This document shows positions 29,803-38,462 of a DNA stretch of 64,000 bases, one piece after another. Every line of letters begins with the position of its first letter. Position 1 is the first letter of the stretch. Both the position numbers and the translations under genes were made by a program. The notes beneath the pieces are model-generated. The model was not told where the DNA came from, ran no database searches, and saw only the letters and a program-made list of their open reading frames with translations. Where the stretch lies: contig NW_020169312.1 of assembly GCF_000988165.1 (NCBI RefSeq), positions 1 to 64,000 on the forward strand. The letters run 5' to 3'. Source of the DNA: Vairimorpha ceranae (taxonomy: Eukaryota > Microsporidia > Nosematidae).

Positions 29803-30993
29803 ATGAAAATAAAAAAGGAAATAAGCATAAATCTTACAAATTCAAATTTGAATATTTACAAGTTAGGACCTTTGATTAATAAAGTAAAAATAAGTTCTGT
29901 AAATGTTAAACCAGAAGGAAATTATTTAGAACTAGAGTATGAAACACCAAAGTATAATACTTCTTTACTACGAAATAAATCAGATAAAATAATATTATAT
30001 TCATATGGATTTAATCCAGTATCATCATATTATCTTTTAAAAGGATTAGATGATGAAGAATGTAATAAACAAAATGTATATAAACTTAATTCTATATACA
30101 AATTTAATACAAAATTTAAAGAAGAGTTATCTGATAAAGCAACTTTACAGTTCCGTAAAGTTGAAAGCAGAGAAGAAATAGAGCACAGAAAAAGAAATAT
30201 AAATTATAAACTAAAAGTAATAGAAAATGAACCATTTAAAAAATTAGAATATAAACAAGTAGAAAGAAATATAAATAAAGTATTATCTGTACAATCTAAA
30301 AGTACTAGTACGATTAAATATCTTGAAAATATTAGTGTTTTTGATAATAGAAAAATAGAAAGATGTATAAAAAATAGAGTTGTAGTAAATTTAAATGATC
30401 TTTATAAACTATTTCCTAACCATCAAGAAGATGTAAAATTATGTTTACAAAAACTTACTTTTTATTTCAAAGGTAGATACATTTTAAAAGATAAATTTTA
30501 TGATAAAAATTTACAGAAAATAAGGAAAGAAATATTAGAAGCTTTTGAAAATTCTGATAGTATAAATTTTTATAATTTATCTACAGATTATAATAATATG
30601 TTACATGAATTATGTACTAAACAAAGTAATAAATATATCCTTAAAGGTATATTTGAAGAAAAAGTGATAGATTTCAAAAATATAAATTTAGTAAATAAAT
30701 TAAAAGATAAATGTATATTTACACTACAAGAAATAAAAGAAATATCAGGATTAGATATAGAAGATGTGTATAAATTTATATTAGAAAATGATATACAAGA
30801 AATTATTAATAATTTTTATTGTGTCTATAAAAGCCAAGAAATTGAAGAAGTTTTAAAAATTTATGAAAAGGGAAATATTAAGAAATCAGAAATTAATGAT
30901 TTACTAAATTCGAAAGAATTAAATACAGAAGACTTTTTTAAAGCTCTAGACTTCTTTTTTGTGTTAAAAAGAAGTACATGGGTTAAAAAGTAA
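29803..30993 (+). CDS. RPC37: RNA polymerase III subunit RPC5/Rpc37-like
   Basis: 396 residues. The N-terminal ~130 residues match the Sin-like domain of Rpc37/POLR3E. A strand start with LGPLINKVKISSVNVKPEGN is followed by a LELEYETPKYNT strand, a central SDKIILYSYG, and then VYKLNSIYKFNTKF, corresponding to the family's conserved PLxxILQFRPSFxHLD turn. A helix with RKVESREEIEHRKR follows. Rpc37 pairs with Rpc53 in the TFIIF-like subcomplex of Pol III, needed for termination and reinitiation. CCC lies five bases before the ATG (29795-29797). NSE3 follows after 28 bases. Identification is by pattern, with no single invariant motif. Confidence 0.7.
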   Translation: MKIKKEISINLTNSNLNIYKLGPLINKVKISSVNVKPEGNYLELEYETPKYNTSLLRNKSDKIILYSYGFNPVSSYYLLKGLDDEECNKQNVYKLNSIYKFNTKFKEELSDKATLQFRKVESREEIEHRKRNINYKLKVIENEPFKKLEYKQVERNINKVLSVQSKSTSTIKYLENISVFDNRKIERCIKNRVVVNLNDLYKLFPNHQEDVKLCLQKLTFYFKGRYILKDKFYDKNLQKIRKEILEAFENSDSINFYNLSTDYNNMLHELCTKQSNKYILKGIFEEKVIDFKNINLVNKLKDKCIFTLQEIKEISGLDIEDVYKFILENDIQEIINNFYCVYKSQEIEEVLKIYEKGNIKKSEINDLLNSKELNTEDFFKALDFFFVLKRSTWVKK

Positions 30994-31021
30994 ATTTAAG
31001 ATAAAGTTTTTACACCCCCTT

Positions 31022-31546
31022 ATGGAAAATAATTATGGAAATTTTGTACGTTTATTGATGTACAATCACAGCAAAAATATAACTACAAAAAAAGCAGATT
31101 TAAAATACGCATTTAAGATACAGAATAAAGACATTGCTTATTTGATAAATTATGCTAAAAGTAAAATAAATTTATTAGGATTGGAACTAGTAGGTATTAA
31201 TAAAAATAAAGTAGTAGATCCTATTTCTAGTGAAAAATATTCTCTAAGGAGGCTGTATCCTCTTGAAAGTGATAAATCTTCTACTGTATCTGATTTGGAT
31301 AAAAAAATTATTATTGTTTTATTTTTCATTTTTTTAGAAGGTGGACAAATTGGGTACGTAAAACTTATTTACTTTTGTAAGAAGATTAATTTATTTAAAA
31401 ATGATTCACTTGATGATTATTTGATGTTTTTAAAGAGAGAAAAATATATAAATATTTTTAAATTAGAAGATGAAATGAATGTAGAGTTTGGATATAGATA
31501 TTTTTTAGAATATAATGAATTTGATATGTTAAGTTTTTTAGAGTAG
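31022..31546 (+). CDS. NSE3: SMC5/6 complex subunit Nse3, MAGE domain
   Basis: 174 residues, nearly all MAGE homology domain. The start GNFVRLLMYNHSKNITTKKADL matches the family opening (LVRFLLxxxxKKxPIxRxDI). KSKINLLGLELVGI matches the LxxxFGxxLVEL strand. IVLFFIFLEGGQIGYVKLIYF matches the second winged helix (VLGLIFMxGxxxxExxVWxFL). Nse3 with Nse1 and Nse4 forms the DNA-binding head of SMC5/6, which handles recombination intermediates. It is shorter than the ~300-residue yeast protein. CCCCC lies two bases before the ATG (31015-31019). Confidence 0.75.
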   Translation: MENNYGNFVRLLMYNHSKNITTKKADLKYAFKIQNKDIAYLINYAKSKINLLGLELVGINKNKVVDPISSEKYSLRRLYPLESDKSSTVSDLDKKIIIVLFFIFLEGGQIGYVKLIYFCKKINLFKNDSLDDYLMFLKREKYINIFKLEDEMNVEFGYRYFLEYNEFDMLSFLE

Positions 31547-32043
31547 AAGGGATTTTTTTTAAATTTTTAGAATATAATAAAATTTTTATAAATTTTTTAG
31601 ACTAGAAGGAATTTTTAATAAAATATGTAGTAGATGTTGTTGGTTATAAGGATTTTTTATATTTTAAATTTTTACTAAATAATTAATAACTGTTTTTAAG
31701 TTGTATCTTTTTACTGTAAAAAAATTAATACATCACTTAGGGTTGTGCAATTTATGCGTTTTAATCTTGTTATAGAATCAATATAAAATTATTTACTATA
31801 ATTTTTTTTAACCTAACTAATCTATTTTTAATTTTTATCTGTGCTTTATGCACTAATATTTATTTTTTATTTGTTATTTTTCAATACACATTTTTTATAT
31901 AAAAAATTCATAATTTAAATCATACACACAATTTAAAAACATGTACAATCTGCTATGCACCAAATAATATAAATATCCTTTAAAAATTAAAGACATCTAA
32001 TAAAAATAAGATAAATGTAAAAATATCTTTTTTTAACCCCTAG
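31547..32043. other. Intergenic with short tail repeats
   Basis: Just after NSE3 the words TTTTTTAGA(G/C)TAGAAGG recur (about 31535, 31597). The rest is AT-rich with no feature until CCCC at 32037-32040, the start signal of the next gene. Confidence 0.45.
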
Positions 32044-32736
32044 ATGATTAATTTAGAAGATTTTTATGAAGACATCCCTTTAGCCCATCAATATTTTGCA
32101 CAGGGAGAATTTGAAAAAGCTATAGACATTTACAGTGGTATTCTAAATAAGATAAATCCAGATGAAGAGACTGTACCATATTTGTACATAAATTATGCTA
32201 ATTGCCTGATAAAAAATAGTAATCAATATTTTCTTGAGGAAATCCAAAATATACATTCTGGATTTGATTTATCTGAAAGGCAGATTATAGAAAACGATCT
32301 TGAGATGGCATGGAATATGTTAGAAAGTTGCAGATCATTTTTTACAATCTTAAAGGAAGACTTCTTGCTCGGTAAAACTTTTTTCCTTCTGGGAGAAATT
32401 TCTTTACTCAACAATGAATTTAGAGATGCCTTAAGAGATTTTATAGAATGCGAAAATATTTATAAAAAGTTACAAGCAGATTGTACTGAATATATTGATC
32501 TATATTTTAGTATGTCTAATGCTTATGAATTCTTGGAAGATTATGATATGGCTATTAAGATGTTAAGAGACCTTGTGGAGATATTTAAAAAATCTAATTT
32601 AGACTATTTAGATCTTCTAGATAGAATAGTAGAAATAAAATCTAAAAAAGATAAACCTGTTGTAGAAAATAAAGAAGAATTTGAAGATTTAAGTGAAGTA
32701 AAAGATATAAATAAAAATAAAAAGAGAATTCTTTAA
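32044..32736 (+). CDS. NASP/Hif1/Sim3-type histone chaperone (SHNi-TPR)
   Basis: 230 residues of TPR repeats. An N-terminal TPR (AHQYFAQGEFEKAIDIYSGI) and acidic loop lead to DLEMAWNMLESCRSFF, matching the interrupted SHNi-TPR hallmark (LELAWEMLELARVIY). Two more TPRs follow: LGKTFFLLGEISLLNNEFRDA and FSMSNAYEFLEDYDMAIKML. NASP-type proteins hold H3 or H3-H4 and feed them to nuclear chaperones and Hat1. The C-terminus is charged (KEEFEDLSEVKD) and ends in a basic NKNKKRIL. CCCC lies three bases before the ATG. It converges with the Dpb2-like gene, leaving 58 bases between stops. Confidence 0.82.
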   Translation: MINLEDFYEDIPLAHQYFAQGEFEKAIDIYSGILNKINPDEETVPYLYINYANCLIKNSNQYFLEEIQNIHSGFDLSERQIIENDLEMAWNMLESCRSFFTILKEDFLLGKTFFLLGEISLLNNEFRDALRDFIECENIYKKLQADCTEYIDLYFSMSNAYEFLEDYDMAIKMLRDLVEIFKKSNLDYLDLLDRIVEIKSKKDKPVVENKEEFEDLSEVKDINKNKKRIL

Positions 32737-32794
32737 GGAATTGTTCAGTAGTAGGGTGTAGTACAGCACTTTTGATTTTAATTAATAATATACT

Positions 32795-33697
32795 TTATTC
32801 AGTTATAGTTATATTACTTTCCTTAACAATCAACTCACTCCCCGTTTTTAACATTATAAATACAATATCTTGATACTTATAAATTAAATTAATACTACTA
32901 GAAATTATAAATAAATTAAATGTTTCCTCATAAAAAAAGTCATAGTCTGTTGTAAAATTAAAATTATGACACTCTAAATATACTGGTATATCTTTAATAT
33001 CGGTTATTACCGCTTTATTAAGAATACATATTTTAAATATATTAATATTTAATATTCTAGGCCAAGAGTCTTTTATTTCGTATGGATTTTTAGATTCAAC
33101 ATTGACGGTAAAAAAAGACGATTTTTCGCACGGTACGTTTTTTATAGAAAAATTGGGATATTTTTCCGTAGACGTAAAAGCTATATTTGACTTATTCTTT
33201 ATCTGCATGTCACTATGTTTATATACCTGTTTTTCGTTATTCGTACATCCTGTTACAACAAATACATCTCCTTTTTTACAACCTTTTAAATGTAAAAAAA
33301 TATTTTTGTAAGGTGTACCTTCTATTTTAATTATTCCTGTAGGATCTTCAATCACTTTAGTATCATTTTTGTCTGTATATACATATCCAAAAATATAAAC
33401 AGGGGATTTATCAACCTGTTTAATATCAGTTAAATCACTATAACGAGATCGTAATATTTTAAATTGTGCGAGAAGAGAAAAATATTCGTACTTTTTATAT
33501 ACGATTTTACAATTTTTATATATTATATCGTTTAAGGCATTTATGTCTAGTAAGGATGTAGAAGACATCTGTTTGTACTCTTTAATTATATCATTTATAT
33601 CTAATTCTGTGCTTTTTAGTAACTGTAAGGCTTCTTTTGACAGTTTTATATTATTTTTTAGTGTAAATAAATTGTATATTTCTTTGGCATCTGTCAT
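32795..33697 (-). CDS. DNA polymerase B-subunit, Dpb2-like, shortened
   Basis: 300 residues. The clearest part is an OB-fold strand set: SPVYIFGYVYTDKNDTKVIEDPTG followed by IIKIEG (about residues 100-130), which matches the G-x-x-x-x-G-K-x-F-L-E-D-P-T-G region of Pol epsilon subunit B. The helical N-terminus with TLKNNIKLSKEALQLLKS fits the Dpb2 N-terminal domain that binds GINS. The C-terminal half sits where the inactive phosphoesterase domain should be, but the protein is much shorter than Dpb2 (~690 in yeast, ~527 in human). CCCC abuts the ATG (33698-33701). Pol alpha and delta B subunits are alternatives. Confidence 0.6.
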   Translation of the reverse strand: MTDAKEIYNLFTLKNNIKLSKEALQLLKSTELDINDIIKEYKQMSSTSLLDINALNDIIYKNCKIVYKKYEYFSLLAQFKILRSRYSDLTDIKQVDKSPVYIFGYVYTDKNDTKVIEDPTGIIKIEGTPYKNIFLHLKGCKKGDVFVVTGCTNNEKQVYKHSDMQIKNKSNIAFTSTEKYPNFSIKNVPCEKSSFFTVNVESKNPYEIKDSWPRILNINIFKICILNKAVITDIKDIPVYLECHNFNFTTDYDFFYEETFNLFIISSSINLIYKYQDIVFIMLKTGSELIVKESNITITE

Positions 33698-33769
33698 GGG
33701 GCAAAATTATAAATTTAGGTGAATGTACATTTTATTATAAGTTAATTTATACAACTAATGTATATTTAA

Positions 33770-34005
33770 TTTAATGTAGTAAGATGATTGTAAAAATAAT
33801 TTTTAAACAGTTTTATATTTAACAAAATGTAATAAAACGATTATTCGAATAATTTTATATTTAACAAAATGTAATAAAATAATTTTTTAAACAGTTTTAT
33901 ATTTAACAAAATGCTATGAATTTGACTTATTAAAATCATTATTCAAATAATTTCTATATTTAATAAAATGTAATAAAACGATTGTAAAAATTATTTTACG
34001 TCTTA
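33770..34005. repeat. Tandem repeat between the Dpb2-like and BAP31 genes
   Basis: The unit TTTATATTTAACAAAATGTAATAAAACGATT...ATTCGAATAA, about 50-60 bp, occurs about four times with changes (AACAAAATG(T/C) at about 33821, 33865 and 33906, and AATAAAATGTAAT at about 33963). It lies upstream of the Dpb2-like start and downstream of BAP31. Confidence 0.8.
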
Positions 34006-34028
34006 AAAAGTACACAATAATTTTTTAT

Positions 34029-34619
34029 TTATTTTGTCTTTTTTGTCTCTTTTTTTGACTTCTCTAATAAATTGTTATATTTATCTAACAATACAAAATA
34101 TTCTTTCTGATTATTTTTATACTGTTTAATTACTATATCTTTACTTACTATTAATTTATTCAAATCTCTAATATTGTCTTTAAGTTCATTAATCTCTGCA
34201 TTTTTGTCATTCGTAGTATTTATTATTGTGTCTACGTATGTTTGAGAATTCTTAATCTGCTTCTTAAGAACATTTACTGCCTCTTCTTCTTTATAAAGTG
34301 TGTTTAACATATTAACAAATATTTTAAGAATAAGCGATAAATATAGTGTAAACCCTGTCAAATAAACATTTCTTTCTGTATGGTACACAACATCATAAGG
34401 AATATTCATATTTAACTTTAAAACTGCATCTATAAACATAATCAAAATCATGGCATAAACGACATACAACAGGTGAATAAGTGGCCGGAAAACCCTTGAG
34501 GTAAAAAGAGTATTAATTACAGCCTTTTTACACTTTTTAGGTAAAGGAATAATAAGAAGTGTAAAAAGTACCATTTCTGAATAAAGAACTGATTGAACTA
34601 GTCTGGTTGTGATACCCAT
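34029..34619 (-). CDS. BAP31/Yet-type ER membrane protein
   Basis: 196 residues with the BAP31 layout. Three transmembrane segments lie at about 8-27, 46-65 and 87-108, then a coiled coil runs to about 185. It ends in KKETKKTK, so the last four residues fit the KKXX signal that returns proteins to the ER. The phrase VQSVLYSEMVLFTLLIIPLP matches the BAP31 start (FLYAEVFxxLLLxIPF). BAP31/Yet proteins help membrane-protein export and quality control at the ER. CCCC lies eight bases before the ATG (34628-34631). Confidence 0.85.
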   Translation of the reverse strand: MGITTRLVQSVLYSEMVLFTLLIIPLPKKCKKAVINTLFTSRVFRPLIHLLYVVYAMILIMFIDAVLKLNMNIPYDVVYHTERNVYLTGFTLYLSLILKIFVNMLNTLYKEEEAVNVLKKQIKNSQTYVDTIINTTNDKNAEINELKDNIRDLNKLIVSKDIVIKQYKNNQKEYFVLLDKYNNLLEKSKKETKKTK

Positions 34620-34798
34620 AAATTTATGGGGTTGAAAACATAAAAATATTTAGAACTAAAAAACCTTTAGGACTATAAATTGGCGCAAAATTGCACAAAT
34701 TTTATTAATCATAAAAGGATTAAACACAAATGACCTGTCAATAAGAAAAACAAAAACATTTTGCAAAAAAAATAAATTTTTATTTTTTTACCCCTAAA

Positions 34799-35917
34799 AT
34801 GGAAAATGTGTATCCGATTTATGAGAAAGTAGAATTCGAAGAAATTTATGGTAAAAAAAGACCTAATGCTTCACCAGTCTTAAATACTCCTACTTTTATG
34901 TTTGATAATTTAGAAAAAACATCTTATAAATACACTAGTGGTGTAAAATATAAATGGTTTAAAAAAAAAGAAATTAGTCAATATGAAAAAAATTATTTTT
35001 TAGAAACAAATAATTATTTAGAGATTAGAAATTATATTATTGAAAAATATGAAGCCTGTATGGTATTTGTAACTTTAAATGAAATATGTAAGGAATTGAA
35101 AAATTTTAATTTTATGCAAATTTATAGGATTTATACTTTTTTAGATAAATTAAAAATAATAAATAACCGAGATGTAATACAAGAATGTACTGAAACAATA
35201 AAAAACATTGATTTTTTAGTAGAAAATAAACAGACTACTGATTGTGTACCTGTATTTACAGGAAGTGGTAAATGTAAATGCGAACAAGAAGGAGATTTTT
35301 TTTCAAAAAATAATATATTTATCTGTAAGAAGTGTCTTACATGTGGTGACTATCCAGAAAATATGAATACAAGTGATTTTTACAGAATTGAAAAAGAGGT
35401 AATTAATAAAATTTGGTCGAAAAAAGAAGAAATAAGACTATTAGAAGCTATTGAGAAATTTGGTGATGATTGGACAAGTGTATCAAATTACGTTGAGACA
35501 AAAAGTAAGCAAGAATGTATTTATCATTTTATTATGATTCCTTTACTAGAGGTAAATTTATCTAATATAGGATTTGCTACCCACATGCCTTTTCTGTTGT
35601 CCTCCAATCCTGTCACACACCTTTTGGTTTTTTTATCTTCTGTAATACATCCATCTGTTGCCGCAAGTGTAGCAAAAATGTGTATAAAGGAAATATCAAA
35701 TTCGTCACATAATTTACTAAAAACAATGTTAATTGAAGCAAAACGTAAGGCTTTGGAAATTATTGAACTTGAAAATAAAAAAATCAAGCGCATTAATGAC
35801 GTTATTGATGAATGTTTGACTAATTTAATTTTGCTGAAAGTTAAAAATTTAAAAAGACTATTTTCCAGCTTTGAAGTAGTAAAAGATGAGCTTATTGAGG
35901 CTCGTAAAAAATTATAA
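34799..35917 (+). CDS. SWI/SNF or RSC core subunit, Swi3/Rsc8/SMARCC type
   Basis: 372 residues. A SWIRM domain spans about 55-125 (YFLETNNYLEIRNYIIEKYE through IYRIYTFLDKLKIIN). A Cys cluster (about 158-183) resembles the small zinc-binding segment of Rsc8-type proteins. A SANT domain follows at about 205-250 (IWSKKEEIRLLEAIEKFGDD, then KQECIYHFIMIPL). Next comes the short helix PFLLSSNPVTHLLVFLSSVI seen in the SWIRM-associated region, and a C-terminal coiled coil. The protein dimerises through that coil as the core scaffold of SWI/SNF-class remodellers. CCCC lies four bases before the ATG (34791-34794). It is shorter than yeast Rsc8 (557). Confidence 0.88.
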   Translation: MENVYPIYEKVEFEEIYGKKRPNASPVLNTPTFMFDNLEKTSYKYTSGVKYKWFKKKEISQYEKNYFLETNNYLEIRNYIIEKYEACMVFVTLNEICKELKNFNFMQIYRIYTFLDKLKIINNRDVIQECTETIKNIDFLVENKQTTDCVPVFTGSGKCKCEQEGDFFSKNNIFICKKCLTCGDYPENMNTSDFYRIEKEVINKIWSKKEEIRLLEAIEKFGDDWTSVSNYVETKSKQECIYHFIMIPLLEVNLSNIGFATHMPFLLSSNPVTHLLVFLSSVIHPSVAASVAKMCIKEISNSSHNLLKTMLIEAKRKALEIIELENKKIKRINDVIDECLTNLILLKVKNLKRLFSSFEVVKDELIEARKKL

Positions 35918-36528
35918 ATTTTTTTGAAAATATGCAAGAAAACTTGTTAAGTGGTGAAACAAGCTGTGTTTGAATTTTTATTAATATGTATGCAATGTTC
36001 TTTTGTATTTAAATTTTGCTCAATAAAATTAATTTAACTAAAAAACGTCTTATCACATTATTCCCTCAAATTATTGTACATCTTCCCACATTCACAATAT
36101 CTATTAATTTTTTAATATGTAATAAGAAATAAATGATATTTGAAATTAATAAAAAATCACATATATTTCAATTTTGGTAAATTACACAGTTGTGTTTTTG
36201 ATTAAAAAGTTAAAGTTTATTTTTTTCAATTATGATTGATTTAACTCTTTTATGTACTATTTAATTCAATTAATTGTACTATTCTTTGTAATTTCAAGTA
36301 TTTTTATTTGTCAAATATAATTAATTTTTAAGTGTCAAAAATTTGAATAATGTAGATTGTTTATACTTAAGTTACATAAGAGAAAAATAAAAATGATCGA
36401 TAAACTTCTTACAGATATTATGTTATGTTATTTAATGAGAAATTTTATTGTTGCTATATTAAAAATATTTAAATTAAAAAAGTAAAAAATATGACAAAAA
36501 TAATAAAGTTTAAAGATGTAAAAATATA
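35918..36528. other. Convergent intergenic region, no feature seen
   Basis: AT-rich spacer between the 3' ends of the Swi3-like gene and eRF1. No gene or clear repeat. Confidence 0.4.
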
Positions 36529-37689
36529 TTAAAAGAATGAATCATCATCATCAGATATATATCCTTCATCATCACCAAAATTAATCTCAACTTTGTATCT
36601 CAAAATTCCTCCAATTCCACCAAAGCCTTCAACAAATTGTGTACCCTCAGAACTTTTATTACTTACAAAGACCAGTGAACAACCGTAATTTTTATAATTT
36701 TCGGCAATCCAATCGACAAAAGATTCTTCTTCTTTTACATCCGGTAAATTTTCCCAAATAATCAAAGTATCCACTGCTCCTAGTTCGAGGCAATGTAATG
36801 TTTCTTTCATTGTAAAACAGTATTTTCCAGTATCTAAATTAATTTCTGTAAAAAAATCCTGCAATATTTTTTTCTCTTTAGAAAGTTTAACATCCTTCAA
36901 AACATCTTCACACAATTCAATGGCCTGGTTTAATCCACTTTCTGCACCATAATTTGTATCTACAGTTTTAATAACTTTTATACGTGTATCTAAAATGCGC
37001 GATAATTCGTTTTTTAAATCTGACTGACCAGCTAAAATTATTCCTTCCACGTTTAAAATATTATTTGTAAGATATAAATTAGAAATAATTTCCGATACTT
37101 TTTTAATATACGCCAGTCTTTTCTCTACGCGGAGCCTGGCAAATCTAACAGAGGATTGTCCACCACGCCCGTGCTTTTTAGGTAAATCAACATGTATTTG
37201 CTGTAGAATAGTTTTTACATTCCCTTGTAGACTAGCAAAAAGCGTAGTTTGTCCATCTATAACAACAACCCCATATTTAAACTCGTCTTCAAACAGTGCT
37301 AATAAATCGTCGACATGAAATTTAGAATCACACATATATAACGAAGTATTAACAGGTTTTATGGGTTCAATGCCCACACTTATCTTTTTTTCTTTGTTTT
37401 GATCGTTTAAAACAGTCCCTACAAAAATACCAAGACCGTTAGGAGGTGTCTCTTTATAAGTTTTTAGTTTATTCTGTGCACTTGTGATAGCACCCAGCAC
37501 ACTTAATCTATTAACTCTGGATTTAATATTTGAAGCTGTGCCGTATTCATCTGTTAACATTTTAGTGATTCTATGAATTTGGTCTTTTGGTGGTATAATA
37601 AGAGAAATCATAGATGTTCCATTTCCTCTACTATCTTTAAGAGTTCTAAGAAGTTTTTTCATTCTAAATAATTCGACTTCATCTAACAT
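36529..37689 (-). CDS. SUP45: Eukaryotic peptide chain release factor 1 (eRF1)
   Basis: 386 residues against ~437 in yeast. Domain 1 has NIKS at 54-57 and YMCDSKF at 118-124 (the YxCxxxF motif), both needed for stop-codon reading. Domain 2 has GGQ at 176-178 within GRGGQSSVRFARLR, the peptidyl-tRNA hydrolysis loop. Domain 3, which binds eRF3, ends in an acidic tail (GDDEGYISDDDDSFF). Both decoding motifs are canonical, consistent with the standard code. The start is the ATG at 37689, with CCCC four bases upstream; the TTG codon before it is not used. Some loops of domains 1 and 3 are shortened. Confidence 0.97.
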   Translation of the reverse strand: MLDEVELFRMKKLLRTLKDSRGNGTSMISLIIPPKDQIHRITKMLTDEYGTASNIKSRVNRLSVLGAITSAQNKLKTYKETPPNGLGIFVGTVLNDQNKEKKISVGIEPIKPVNTSLYMCDSKFHVDDLLALFEDEFKYGVVVIDGQTTLFASLQGNVKTILQQIHVDLPKKHGRGGQSSVRFARLRVEKRLAYIKKVSEIISNLYLTNNILNVEGIILAGQSDLKNELSRILDTRIKVIKTVDTNYGAESGLNQAIELCEDVLKDVKLSKEKKILQDFFTEINLDTGKYCFTMKETLHCLELGAVDTLIIWENLPDVKEEESFVDWIAENYKNYGCSLVFVSNKSSEGTQFVEGFGGIGGILRYKVEINFGDDEGYISDDDDSFF

Positions 37690-37692
37690 CAA

Positions 37693-37696
37693 GGGG
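37693..37696 (-). promoter_or_regulatory. C-run motif that fixes the eRF1 start
   Basis: CCCC lies between an upstream open stretch and the ATG at 37689, in the sequence TATACCCCTTGATG. Its position shows that translation begins at the ATG and not at the adjacent TTG. Confidence 0.7.
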
Positions 37697-38009
37697 TATA
37701 AAAACTTTTAATGTAAAAAATTTAAGCCGTCGTTAAATAAACCTTTTTACGTTGAATAGGTTTTAGTTAGATTTTAATTTAAGATTCATAAATTTTACAC
37801 ATTTAAAAAAGTCTTAAATTTAAAATTACAATTCTTGTATAAAGAATCGGAGCATTGCCATAAATAGCTTTTTTTAACGGTGTAAAACAATAAAAAAATT
37901 TATATCAATTTTCTACTTGATTTTTACATCATTCTCTTTAGATAGTATTGTTATACATAAAATTTAATAAAACGAAAAGATACTAATTGTAGAAATAGGT
38001 ATCACCTCT

Positions 38010-38345
38010 ATAGATAACCTGCACTAAGTGGAAACGAAAAAGTTGAGGAAATACGACCTTCTGGCCAATGAGTTGGTTTAATACATGGATGTAAGACGAA
38101 AATAATCCCCTATGTGCTAATATGGGACGGTAAAGTTACCAAATATCATACAGAGTACCGAAAGAGGCTAGATGTTACAAGCCGAATTGAGGTTTACATT
38201 TAACCTGTGACACTTAAGAAGACTCTTGAGAGTATCTCGTTGGAGTACCGAAAAAGAGGTAACTATTATGTACCAGAGAATGGGGGAGAGCTGAATCTAT
38301 CACCAAATTTGTCCAGTGGTGTCACTGAAGCAATAAGTCAAATAT
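38010..38345 (+). pseudogene. Non-LTR retrotransposon endonuclease-end fragment, third copy
   Basis: One frame gives KLRKYDLLANELV and another CKTKIIPYVLIWDGKVTKYH, then YRKRLDVTSRIEVYI, a stop, and TLKKTLESISLEYRKRG. This aligns with the remnant at about 3040-3270 (KYDIFANEM, SYVLTWDGIVT, RRLEISDHIEAYI, stop). The TAA at 38201-38203 occupies the same alignment column as that at 3215-3217. This copy has fewer decays after the stop, so it may be younger. It lies in the spacer between eRF1 and UBP14. Confidence 0.7.
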
Positions 38346-38382
38346 AAAAGAAAAAACTAACCTATAAATAAGTAATTTATTA

Positions 38383-38462
38383 TTGTAAACATAGAATTTA
38401 AAAAGCAAAAATTTATTGTAAACAAAAATTTAAAAAACAGCAATTTATTGTAAACATAAAAT
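38383..38462. repeat. Short tandem repeat overlapping the UBP14 stop
   Basis: About 2.5 copies of a ~32 bp unit with TTTATTGTAAACATA/AAATTTAAAAA. The last copy contains the UBP14 stop codon and the codons for its final residues. Confidence 0.75.
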
